Of a stretch of DNA of 13,181 nt, positions 6,845 through 13,181 are shown one piece after another. The notes beneath the pieces are model-generated. The model was given only the letters and a program-made list of their open reading frames with translations, ran no database searches and was not told where the DNA came from. The first letter of the stretch is position 1. The number at the start of each line of letters is the position of its first letter. The stretch lies in contig CAWAMD010000006.1 of NCBI GenBank assembly GCA_963783045.1, positions 1 through 13,181 of the forward strand, in the 5' to 3' direction. The translations under genes and the position numbers were made by a program. This DNA comes from CAWAMD01 sp963783045. GTDB taxonomy: Bacteria; Actinomycetota; Nitriliruptoria; Nitriliruptorales; Nitriliruptoraceae.

Positions 6845-7861
6845 TCAGGCCAGATCGGCCACCACGATTGTGTGGTTGTCGGGCTCGCCGACCTCGGCGA
6901 CGGCAGCCGCGACAGCGTCGGCGACTTCCTGCGGACCTGCAGACGCGGTCAACAGCGGTGCAAGGTCGTCGACCACGGAGTGGACGCCGTCGGTCGTCAG
7001 CACGACTCGGTCGCCCGGGTGCAGGTCCACCATCGACTCGTCGGCAACGACACCTGGCACGAGCGCCCGGTTGAGCAGATTGCGGTGCTGGTGCGAGCGG
7101 GCCTCATCGGCGGTCAGTTGACCGGCTTCGACCAGCGCGGCAACGATCGTGTGGTCGTGCGTGACCTGCGAGAGCTCGCCCCCGCGTACCAGCCAGACCC
7201 GCGCGTCCCCGATGTGCGTAATCCGCGCGGTCGAACCCTCGAGCGCGACTGCGGTGAGGGTGGTGCCGGCATCGGTCAGGCTCGACAGGTCCGTACCGAC
7301 ATCCGCTGCGATCTCGGCCATCGCGCCCGCGAGACCGCCTGTCGCATACGCCGCCAGCGCCAGAGCGGCGACATCGTCCCGGTCGCCGAACCCGTCGGCG
7401 ACGGCGATCAGTTCTGGCGTGACCAGCATTGCGTCCTGCTGCAGGTCGCGTTGACCCTGGCGATGGCTAGTGCCGAACTCTGCGCGGAGCGGCTCGGTGG
7501 TTGGGGTCATGTCGTGTACCTCGTTCCTCAACTGATTGACGAGGGTGGTGACGATGCCTCGGCGGGTCGCCGTGTCGGCCTCGACCTGGCGCCAGTACGC
7601 CTCGACCTCCGTCGCCGCCGCGGCGCCTGAGAGATCGACGACCTGCTTGATCCGGGCCAGCGGCATGCCCAGCAGCCGGAGCGTGGCCACCAGGCGCGCG
7701 CGCTCGAGCTGCGACGGCGCGTACCGGCGGTAGCCGGAGTACTGATCAACCTCCGCAGGTGGCAGCAAGCCCAGATCGTCGTACAACCTCAACGCCTTCG
7801 GCGTCAGGCCAGCATCGCGGGCAAAGTCGCCGATGGTCATGAGGGTGTTGGGTTCGGTCAT
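6845..7861 (-). CDS. MerR-family regulator fused to a PP2C-type Ser/Thr phosphatase domain
   Basis: The predicted 338-residue protein joins two modules. Residues 8-75 are a MerR winged HTH (MTIGDFARDAGLTPKALRLY, then YRRYAPSQLERARLVATLRL and GMPLARIKQVVDL). A helical dimerisation stretch covers about 80-115. Residues ~125-338 are PP2C-like: motif RDLQQDA with Asp143, VADGFGD with Asp156, GTTLTAVALEGSTARITHIGD with Asp219, LTTDGVHS with Asp291, and PDNHTIVV with Asp328. The metal-binding Asp pattern of PP2C phosphatases therefore looks kept, though R..NED is changed to R..QQD and DGMGG to DGFGD. I chose ATG 7861 because GGGGAGG lies nine bases upstream; ATG 7870 abuts it. The phosphatase sits where MerR proteins usually carry an effector domain, so either DNA binding is tied to dephosphorylation or the fold is used as a sensor. 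It is followed by a hairpin and stands alone. Confidence 0.85.
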   Translation of the reverse strand: MTEPNTLMTIGDFARDAGLTPKALRLYDDLGLLPPAEVDQYSGYRRYAPSQLERARLVATLRLLGMPLARIKQVVDLSGAAAATEVEAYWRQVEADTATRRGIVTTLVNQLRNEVHDMTPTTEPLRAEFGTSHRQGQRDLQQDAMLVTPELIAVADGFGDRDDVAALALAAYATGGLAGAMAEIAADVGTDLSSLTDAGTTLTAVALEGSTARITHIGDARVWLVRGGELSQVTHDHTIVAALVEAGQLTADEARSHQHRNLLNRALVPGVVADESMVDLHPGDRVVLTTDGVHSVVDDLAPLLTASAGPQEVADAVAAAVAEVGEPDNHTIVVADLA

Positions 7862-7899
7862 CGTCTCCATCCTCCCCGGTGTCGATCACCGGTACGACG

Positions 7900-7930
7900 A
7901 GGCTGGTGCTTCCCGTTGGGGCAAGGTCAA
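7900..7930 (-). promoter_or_regulatory. MerR-type promoter/operator of the MerR-PP2C gene
   Basis: The minus strand has -35 TTGACC (7930-7925), a 19-base spacer, and CAGCCT (7905-7900) as a weak -10. The spacer holds the dyad CTTGCCCCAACGGGAAG. Long 19-bp spacers with a dyad between the boxes are the hallmark of promoters that MerR proteins twist into activity, so autoregulation is likely. Confidence 0.55.
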
Positions 7931-7993
7931 CAGCTCCGTTCGGACGCGAAACAAGCCGGCATGCCGGGGTGCCCAAGACGCGGACCGCGGCGC

Positions 7994-8866
7994 TCAACCC
8001 AGGCCGAGTTCACTCAGACCGAGTCTGGCGTCGTCGAGCCCTTTCTCGTTCTCATCGTGGTCCTCGATGCCGGTGAGATCGTTCGTGGCCAGCCGCCAGG
8101 CGAAGTACGCGCCCTGGATGGCGAAGCGAAAGCGGCGGAAGGCGTCCAACCACCGCAGCTCATCAGGCTGCAGCGGACTGTGGGGCCGGTAGGTGTCGAG
8201 GAACGCTGATGCCTGATCGGGTCCGCCCAGATACATGACGGCGGAGGCCACGTCGTACAGGACCGGGCCACGCCTCGCCCCAGACCAATCGATCAGGCCC
8301 GTGATCCCGGTGCTGTCGTCGTGGACGAATGCCTCGGGCGCCGGGTCGGTGTGTACGACGGACCAAGTCAAGCTCAGTGGATCGGTCTCGGCGCGCACGA
8401 CGTCGACGGCGCGTAGGAGCCATGGATAACTCGCAACCCCCGGCAGCTGGGGCGAGAGCCAGTCCGTCATGAAGGTGGCCGCGCGCGCACCCACGGCCGG
8501 CGTCCCGAGGACGTGTACCGAGGCCAGGGTCTTTGCCATCCAGCGCTGCTCTTCGACTGTCTCGCCATCCAGTTCCCGGCCAGGGACGTGTTCGAGTAAG
8601 GCCAGACCGTGCTCGCTGACAACGAGCCGTCCGTCGGCGGTGGGCACCGGCCGACCGGTCACGATGCCGAAGTCCGCCAGCTCCCGAGCGGTCTCACAAC
8701 CAGCGGCGAGTTCCGGAACCTGCTCTGCTGGGACGCGCTTGGCGACGAAGGTCGATCCGTTGTGCTCGACCGACCACGTTTCAGAGTTCATGCCGCCCCC
8801 GAGCGGCCTCACCACCGCGCCGTCGAGGGCCCAGAAATGCCGCAGCATCTCGGGCGTGATCGTCAT
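7994..8866 (-). CDS. APH-family phosphotransferase
   Basis: The 290-residue protein belongs to the aminoglycoside phosphotransferase/choline kinase-like fold, which transfers phosphate from ATP to small molecules in the cytoplasm; the substrate cannot be read from sequence. From ATG 8866: Gly-rich loop RPLGGGMNSETW (20-31), candidate ATP-site Lys43 in FVAKRV, hinge-like ALLEHVPG, Brenner motif VVHTDPAPEAF with His172 and Asp174, and GLIDWSGARRGPVLYDVA with metal Asp193. The Asn normally five residues after the catalytic Asp (HxDxxxxN) is Ala here, a variant I recall in some actinobacterial members (H-x-D-P-x-P-E-A-F). ATG 8926, with GAGGATC upstream, would add 20 residues and is a real alternative; the frame is open to 8980. 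It follows the S66 peptidase gene by 17-76 bases and is probably co-transcribed with it. Confidence 0.83.
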   Translation of the reverse strand: MTITPEMLRHFWALDGAVVRPLGGGMNSETWSVEHNGSTFVAKRVPAEQVPELAAGCETARELADFGIVTGRPVPTADGRLVVSEHGLALLEHVPGRELDGETVEEQRWMAKTLASVHVLGTPAVGARAATFMTDWLSPQLPGVASYPWLLRAVDVVRAETDPLSLTWSVVHTDPAPEAFVHDDSTGITGLIDWSGARRGPVLYDVASAVMYLGGPDQASAFLDTYRPHSPLQPDELRWLDAFRRFRFAIQGAYFAWRLATNDLTGIEDHDENEKGLDDARLGLSELGLG

Positions 8867-8942
8867 GCGCGACACGCTCTCACGATCGAGCGCGGACTCG
8901 CCGGCCCACCGCCCGTAGGCGAGCATCTTGTGCCCGAGATCC

Positions 8943-9992
8943 TCACGCGTAGTCGGCGAACAACCGCCTACTGCTCCCATCGACAGTCATCAGGCCGCCG
9001 TAGGGGACGATCCATTGAGGTCGGGTGTGGCCGAAGGGTGGGCCGACCACGATGACAGCGTCGGGGTTGTAGCGGCCGACGATGGAGATCGCGGCATCCC
9101 GCTGCTCCTCGCGCTTTGCCCTGCGCTCGTCGGGGGATGGCTTGACGGTGAAGTCCGACGTCGGCGGGCGAGCAACCACCACCGCGTCAACGGCCGCAAG
9201 AAGGCCCCTCTCACCGAGGGACCTGAGGATCCAGCCGAACTCGCGGGCGGGGATCAGCTCCTCGGAGGTCTCAAGAAGCAGTACGCCGCTCCCGACCTCC
9301 GCCGGGTCGGCAGGGAACCGGCCCGCGGTGAGGATCCACTGAAGCACCTCGATGCAGCCGCCCCACGTTCGGCCAGTGACGGACTTCGCAGGTCCTGCCC
9401 AGGCCCAAGGGTCCGTCGGTTCGCGGTCACCGAACTCGCTCAGGGCTCGGGGGTCGTTCCAGTCGCGCCCGATGTCCTCGGACTCACCCGGCTCGACGAG
9501 CTCGAGGCGCCCACCGCTGAGAAGCGCAGCCCGAAGAGACTGCTCATGGATCGGGTCGACGTGCGGCCCAGGGCCGAGCTGCACCTGAGTCGAACCGCCG
9601 TAGTAACCGGCGACGCCGTTGGTCCACAGCCAGTTGAGGATGTTCGTATTGTCGCTGTAGCCAACAAACGGCTTGGGGTCGCGGCGCACGAGGTCGGCGT
9701 TCAAGTGCGGGACGACAGTGATCTGGTCCTCTCCGCCGATTACCGCGAGGACGGCGCGGATCTGAGGGTCCCCGAACGCCCCGTTCAGGTCGGCAGCGCG
9801 ATCCTCGACGGAGGCGTCCAGCTTCCGGGTTGTGGGGTACTCGACAGGCACCAGCCCCGTGATCTCGGTCAGCCGCTCCATGGCCTGCTCGTGCACGGCG
9901 GGAGCAATGGCTGGCGCAGCGAACGAGGGCGAGAGCACGGCGACCTTGTCACCGGGCAGCGCCTTCGGGACCGAGACGAACTCCATGGGCAT
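8943..9992 (-). CDS. S66-family serine peptidase, MccF-like (LD-carboxypeptidase superfamily)
   Basis: S66 peptidases include LdcA, which trims tetrapeptides from recycled peptidoglycan, and MccF, which hydrolyses microcin C-type peptidyl nucleotides for self-immunity. The 349-residue length fits the MccF side better than LdcA (about 300). From ATG 9992: KVAVLSPSFAAPA at the N-terminus, AVLAVIGGEDQ, nucleophile Ser113 in FVGYSDNTNIL, the YYGG segment, Glu241 in GVLLLETSEE, and His322 in VGPPFGHTRPQW, which completes a Ser-Glu-His triad. The frame is open to 10118, but homology starts after 9992 and AAGGTC lies just upstream; ATG 9986 is close. There is no signal peptide, so it is cytosolic. 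The neighbour downstream is an APH-type phosphotransferase. Which substrate it uses is not decided. Confidence 0.87.
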   Translation of the reverse strand: MPMEFVSVPKALPGDKVAVLSPSFAAPAIAPAVHEQAMERLTEITGLVPVEYPTTRKLDASVEDRAADLNGAFGDPQIRAVLAVIGGEDQITVVPHLNADLVRRDPKPFVGYSDNTNILNWLWTNGVAGYYGGSTQVQLGPGPHVDPIHEQSLRAALLSGGRLELVEPGESEDIGRDWNDPRALSEFGDREPTDPWAWAGPAKSVTGRTWGGCIEVLQWILTAGRFPADPAEVGSGVLLLETSEELIPAREFGWILRSLGERGLLAAVDAVVVARPPTSDFTVKPSPDERRAKREEQRDAAISIVGRYNPDAVIVVGPPFGHTRPQWIVPYGGLMTVDGSSRRLFADYA

Positions 9993-10055
9993 GACCTTAC
10001 GGTCGCTGTCATCCGACTTTCGGGCTGGTCCGGCGAAGATCAGCAAGCGCCAGGT

Positions 10056-10136
10056 TGCCTCACCCACCGGCTCACACCATCGAGCGGACCGCCTTACAGC
10101 CACCCGGAACTGCCTCACAGCGGAGGTGTGAGGCAG
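10056..10136. promoter_or_regulatory. Repeated TGCCTCAC sites with a perfect dyad upstream of the S66 peptidase gene
   Basis: CTGCCTCACA (10110-10119) and TGTGAGGCAG (10127-10136) form a perfect 10-bp inverted repeat with a 7-base centre. A further TGCCTCAC lies at 10056-10063. These sit in the 268-base gap between the peptidase start and the tRNA, and could be an operator or the hairpin of a leader. Confidence 0.4.
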
Positions 10137-10202
10137 CCATCGGAGGCCCGAGCAGAGGCGACGGTTGCTGACATCCTGCTGACATTGGCGCCCGGAAAAG
10201 CA

Positions 10203-10242
10203 TCAGAGGCGGCCTCCGGATCTCTCCGGAAACCGCCTCTGA
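10203..10242 (-). terminator. Hairpin downstream of tRNA-fMet
   Basis: Perfect 10-bp arms TCAGAGGCGG (10203-10212) and CCGCCTCTGA (10233-10242) enclose a second TCCGGA/TCCGGA pairing (10215-10220, 10225-10230). It lies 18 bases past the tRNA 3' end, with a TTTT run a few bases beyond on the minus strand. This fits a terminator for the tRNA transcript. Confidence 0.65.
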
Positions 10243-10260
10243 CCTGCGAATTTACCTTTG

Positions 10261-10334
10261 TAGCGGGGGCAGGATTTGAACCTGCGACCTCTGGGTTATG
10301 AGCCCAGCGAGCTACCGAACTGCTCCACCCCGCG
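10261..10334 (-). tRNA. Initiator tRNA-fMet (CAT)
   Basis: A full cloverleaf of 74 bases can be drawn. The acceptor is CGCGGGG/CCCCGC, the anticodon stem-loop is CTGGG-CTCATAA-CCCAG with anticodon CAT at 10300-10298, and the T arm is GCAGG-TTCAAAT-CCTGC. Two initiator marks are present: an unpaired first position (C1 against U72) and three G:C pairs at the base of the anticodon loop. The CCA end is not encoded; the next bases are CAAAGG. It has its own promoter and hairpin, so it is transcribed as a single gene. Confidence 0.95.
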
Positions 10335-10346
10335 TCGGTGATACCT

Positions 10347-10376
10347 ACCTTACGGGGTCCGCCGTCGGGCTTCCAA
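10347..10376 (-). promoter_or_regulatory. Promoter of tRNA-fMet
   Basis: The minus strand shows -35 TTGGAA (10376-10371), an 18-base spacer and -10 TAAGGT (10352-10347). The expected start site is about 7 bases before the mature tRNA 5' end at 10334. Confidence 0.6.
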
Positions 10377-10445
10377 ATCGGGACGGCGTGACGACCCTCA
10401 CCGCTTGCGGCGAAGTCGCTCGCAACGGCCACATCCCCCTTCTCG

Positions 10446-10482
10446 TGCACGATCGTGCAGTGCAGATTCCTGCACTGTACGA
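10446..10482. promoter_or_regulatory. Two overlapping dyads upstream of the M14 carboxypeptidase gene
   Basis: TGCACGATCGTGCA (10446-10459) is a perfect 14-bp palindrome. Overlapping it, TCGTGCAGTGCAG (10453-10465), ATTC, then CTGCACTGTACGA (10470-10482) form 13-base arms with 12 pairs. The site lies about 100 bases before the carboxypeptidase start and upstream of the divergent tRNA promoter. It looks like an operator for a dimeric repressor, or an RNA hairpin. Confidence 0.55.
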
Positions 10483-10580
10483 ACCGTGTTGGGCAGCCGC
10501 GACGTGCAGTGGGATGTCTTCCACACGCCGGTACGCCCGGTGGCGGATCCGCGGCGGCGGCGTGTCGAGAGGAGACCACC

Positions 10581-13103
10581 ATGCACCTCCCCCACCGCAG
10601 ACGCCGGGCGGCGATCGGTGTCGTCACGGCGTCGCTCGTGACCACCGCGCTCCTGTCCGGCCAGACCACGTCTTCGGCTGCGGAGCCGGCGGCCGCCTGC
10701 GACCCCTTCACGTCTGCGACCGTCGACTCCTCGGTACCGACCGCCGAGCAGGTCCTCGGCACGCCGATCGGGGAGCGTGACCTCACCACCGCGGAGTCCG
10801 ACACGTACCTCCAGGCAGTCGCCGACGCCAGCCCGAAGGTGGTCGACGGCGTGCTGGCGACCTCCGTCGACGGTCGCCCGCTGCGCTACGCGGTCGTCGG
10901 GCAGGAGAAGTGGGTGTCCGCCGCCGGGCTCAAGCAGGTCAGCCGCGACGTCAACCGGCTGCGTGACCCGAAGACTCCCGAGGCCCTTGCCGCTCAGCTG
11001 GCGGAGCGCACCCCGGCCGTCCTCTGGGTCGCCGGCAACGTGCACGGCAACGAGGAGAGCGGCACCGACGCGTCGCTTCGCGTGCTCTACGAGCTGGCGG
11101 CGCGCACCGACTGCACCGCCGAGACGATCCTCGACCACGCGATCGTCGTGGTGCTGCCGACGCAGAACCCCGACGGTCGCGAGGCCGACACCCGCCGCAA
11201 CTCCTACGGCTTCGACATGAACCGCGACTGGTTCGCCCGCACCCAGCCCGAGACCGACGGAAAGCTGGAGAAGCTCCGCGAGCTGCCGCCGCAGGTGTTC
11301 GTCGACGACCACGAGATGGGCTCGAGGACCTACTTCTTCCCGCCCAACGCCGACCCCGTCTACCACGAGATCGGGGAGACGCCGCTGGACTGGATCTACA
11401 ACCTCTACGGCGCCGCCATGCAGCAGGCGTTCCAGCGCTTCGACATCCCCTACTTCAACGGCCGTGCCTACGACCTCTTCTACATGGGGTACGGCGACAC
11501 GGTGCCGGCCACCGGCTTCAACGCAGCCGGAATGACGTTCGAAAAGCACAACGGCGACCCGACGGCGGTGCGCGTCCGCGAGCAGTACACCGCCATCTGG
11601 GCCACCCTCATGGCCGCCGGCGCCAAGGACGACCTGCTGACCGAGTGGCGCGCCGAGCACATGACGGCCTACCGGGAGGGCCTCGCGGGCGAGCTCGAGC
11701 CCAACCAGCTCTACTGGGAGGGCACGGGCATCGACAACCAGGTGCCCGACACCCCCGTCCGCCACTACTTCCTGCGCACCGACGACCCGTCGAAGGCCCG
11801 CGAGACCCAGCTGCTCGCACGGCGGCTGCAGCGGATGGACGTCGACGTCTACCGGCTGGTGCGGCCGCTGCGGGTGCCCGACTACACGCCGTACGGGCGC
11901 GCCGCGCATGAGACCGTGCTGCCGGCCGGCACGCTGTGGGTCCCGATGGCCCAGGGCCAGAAGCACTGGATCCAGGCGATGCTCAACGAGGACACCTACG
12001 TCCCGTTCCCGTACTTCTACGACGTCACCGCCTTCAGCGGTCCGCTGCTCGGCAACGTGCCGGGCGGCCGGTCAGGCGCCGAGCTGAAGCCTCAGGCGGT
12101 CGCGCTCGCCGAGCAGGCCGACATCGCTCCGGTGGCGCCGGCGGACGCGCCGCGGCTCGCGGTCTGGCAGATCTCGCAGACCTCGACGTCCTCGATCGAG
12201 TCCGCCGGCTGGCTGCGCTGGCACCTCGACCAGCGGCTCGGCGTGCAGTACGCCGACCTCACCGCCGGCCAGATTGCGGCCGGTGCGCTCGACGACGTCG
12301 ACGTGCTCGTGGTCCCCACCGGGTCCGACAGCACCGCTGCCTCCGCCCTGGGGGCCGCCGGCCAGCAGACCCTCAAGGACTGGGTGGCCGCCGGCGGCAC
12401 GCTCGTCACGCTGCGCGACAGCTCCCGTCTCGCGGCGCGGCTCGGGCTCACCACGGCGACGTACGCCGCGCCGACCTCCGACGTGCCCGGCTCGCTGATC
12501 CGCGTCGAGGTCGACCCCGGCAGCCCGCTCGCGGACGGGGTCGGGGACACGGCTTGGACGATGTACGAGTACGACTTCGTCTGGAACACCCCGAACGCCG
12601 CTTCCTCCCCCGTGCGCTACCCGGCGGCGGGAGACGACGACTGGTTCGTCTCGGGCTTCGCCGAGGGTGAGGAAGAGCTGCAGGGGACCACCGCCGTCGT
12701 CGACGAGGCGTACGGCGACGGCCGCGTGGTGCTGTTCGGCTTCGACCCGAACTACCGCGCCTTCACCGACGGCACCGCGAAGATCATGGACAACGCGATC
12801 CTCGGCGGCGCGGCCGAGGCACGGGGTCCGGCCGTCAGCGCGCGGCAGGCTCCGACCGTAGCCCGGTCGGTCCCGGCGGCCTCGGACCGGCTGGTGCTGA
12901 CCGTCCGGCCTGGCGCCGCGGGCAAGGTGCGTGACCTCCTCGCGGGGTACGGCGCCCGGGCGGACGTCGTGCGGGCACCGGGGACGGTCAGCTACCGCGT
13001 CGACCTCGGTGGCCTGCGGACCGACGAGCACCCCTGGGCCCAGCAGCTGGCGCAGGACGTGGCCGACCTGGGCGCGCCGGTGGTGGCGATCCGGCTGCCC
13101 TGA
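10581..13103 (+). CDS. Secreted M14-family zinc carboxypeptidase with C-terminal GATase-like domain
   Basis: This 840-residue exported metallopeptidase removes C-terminal residues from peptides outside the cell. ATG 10581 has GAGAGGAG just upstream, and the open frame back to 10455 adds nothing family-like. Residues 1-35 are a signal peptide (RRRRAAIGVVTASLVTTALL, then an SSAAEPA cleavage region). The M14 domain shows His155 and Glu158 in AGNVHGNEESG, NPDGREADTRRNSYGFDMNRD with Asn214/Arg215, the third zinc ligand His244 in VDDHEMG, and the likely catalytic Glu321 in GMTFEKHNG. From about residue 525, LAVWQISQTSTSSIESAGWL, DVDVLVVPTGSDS and WVAAGGTLVTLRDSS resemble a class I glutamine-amidotransferase-like fold, probably non-catalytic, as no Cys nucleophile is seen there. 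A further C-terminal module (LVLTVRPGAAGKVRDLLA) follows. There is no adjacent co-oriented gene; a strong hairpin follows. Confidence 0.92.
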   Translation: MHLPHRRRRAAIGVVTASLVTTALLSGQTTSSAAEPAAACDPFTSATVDSSVPTAEQVLGTPIGERDLTTAESDTYLQAVADASPKVVDGVLATSVDGRPLRYAVVGQEKWVSAAGLKQVSRDVNRLRDPKTPEALAAQLAERTPAVLWVAGNVHGNEESGTDASLRVLYELAARTDCTAETILDHAIVVVLPTQNPDGREADTRRNSYGFDMNRDWFARTQPETDGKLEKLRELPPQVFVDDHEMGSRTYFFPPNADPVYHEIGETPLDWIYNLYGAAMQQAFQRFDIPYFNGRAYDLFYMGYGDTVPATGFNAAGMTFEKHNGDPTAVRVREQYTAIWATLMAAGAKDDLLTEWRAEHMTAYREGLAGELEPNQLYWEGTGIDNQVPDTPVRHYFLRTDDPSKARETQLLARRLQRMDVDVYRLVRPLRVPDYTPYGRAAHETVLPAGTLWVPMAQGQKHWIQAMLNEDTYVPFPYFYDVTAFSGPLLGNVPGGRSGAELKPQAVALAEQADIAPVAPADAPRLAVWQISQTSTSSIESAGWLRWHLDQRLGVQYADLTAGQIAAGALDDVDVLVVPTGSDSTAASALGAAGQQTLKDWVAAGGTLVTLRDSSRLAARLGLTTATYAAPTSDVPGSLIRVEVDPGSPLADGVGDTAWTMYEYDFVWNTPNAASSPVRYPAAGDDDWFVSGFAEGEEELQGTTAVVDEAYGDGRVVLFGFDPNYRAFTDGTAKIMDNAILGGAAEARGPAVSARQAPTVARSVPAASDRLVLTVRPGAAGKVRDLLAGYGARADVVRAPGTVSYRVDLGGLRTDEHPWAQQLAQDVADLGAPVVAIRLP

Positions 13104-13120
13104 CCCCCGGAGCACAGAGA

Positions 13121-13157
13121 AGTGGGCCGACCGGACGAGGTGTCCGGTCGGCCCACT
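13121..13157 (+). terminator. Terminator hairpin of the M14 carboxypeptidase gene
   Basis: A perfect 16-bp stem runs from AGTGGGCCGACCGGAC (13121-13136) to GTCCGGTCGGCCCACT (13142-13157) with a GAGGT loop, 18 bases past the stop codon. There is no U-tract, as is usual in high-GC actinobacteria. The symmetry lets it work for a converging gene as well. Confidence 0.85.
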
Positions 13158-13181
13158 GATGTGTCCCGGCTGGAGCCGGTC

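Noticed and set aside
10115..10804. 229-residue minus-strand open frame across the tRNA (contains EVAGSNPAPATKVNS)
   Set aside because: It is a translation of the tRNA-fMet gene and its flanks. This Asn-Pro-Ala-Pro string is a common artefact of frames running through tRNA genes, and there is no family-like sequence or ribosome site.
10398..11966. 522-residue minus-strand open frame antisense to the carboxypeptidase
   Set aside because: It is a shadow frame produced by GC-rich codons. It is rich in Val, Gly, Arg and His with no motif, while the plus-strand frame has all M14 catalytic residues.
12072..13115. 347-residue minus-strand open frame antisense to the carboxypeptidase C-terminus
   Set aside because: Same shadow effect; low-complexity Arg/Gly/Val composition and no start signal.
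1..13181. CRISPR array, riboswitch, IS element or transposase
   Set aside because: No regularly spaced repeats, no recognised riboswitch core, and no transposase or terminal inverted repeats were found on either strand.

Overview
The window comes from a high-GC actinobacterium. GC-rich third codon positions, long antisense shadow frames, ATGA/TGATG-coupled genes and an actinobacterial-type Tad pilus cluster all point that way. A Nocardioides-like organism is my guess from protein flavour, not something proved here.

Layout. (1) Positions 18-6143, minus strand: a tightly overlapping operon. In transcription order it is an NTF2-like lipoprotein, a cysteine-rich exported protein, a SAF-domain CpaB/RcpC-like protein, a TadZ/CpaE-like ATPase, the TadA/CpaF motor ATPase, TadB and TadC. 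Every junction from the second gene on is a 1-7 base overlap. The cluster should continue past position 1 with pilin and TadE/F-type genes, which are not visible. (2) Positions 6369-6593, minus: a small excisionase-type helix-turn-helix protein. Its leader resembles the leader of the tad operon. (3) Positions 6845-7861, minus: a MerR regulator fused to a PP2C phosphatase domain, behind a MerR-style promoter. (4) Positions 7994-9992, minus: an MccF-like S66 peptidase followed by an APH-family phosphotransferase. (5) Positions 10261-10334, minus: initiator tRNA-Met(CAT) with a promoter and a downstream hairpin. (6) Positions 10581-13103, plus: a secreted M14 zinc carboxypeptidase with a C-terminal GATase-like region, ending at a perfect 16-bp hairpin. 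No stretch over 300 bases lacks a gene.

The most striking signal is in the tad operon. Four genes (TadC, TadA, TadZ-like and the exported protein) together need nine frame changes to give sensible protein. All nine are in the same direction, one extra base each, and each falls in or beside a short run of one base. The interleaved tadB, cpaB-like and lipoprotein genes, and everything beyond about 5400, are intact. In the TadZ-like gene three extra bases cancel, so an apparently intact frame hides a scrambled middle. Homopolymer over-calling is the simplest explanation. A biological +1 recoding system is the interesting alternative. Other points of interest are the MerR-PP2C fusion, the duplicated leader, and two overlapping dyads upstream of the carboxypeptidase.
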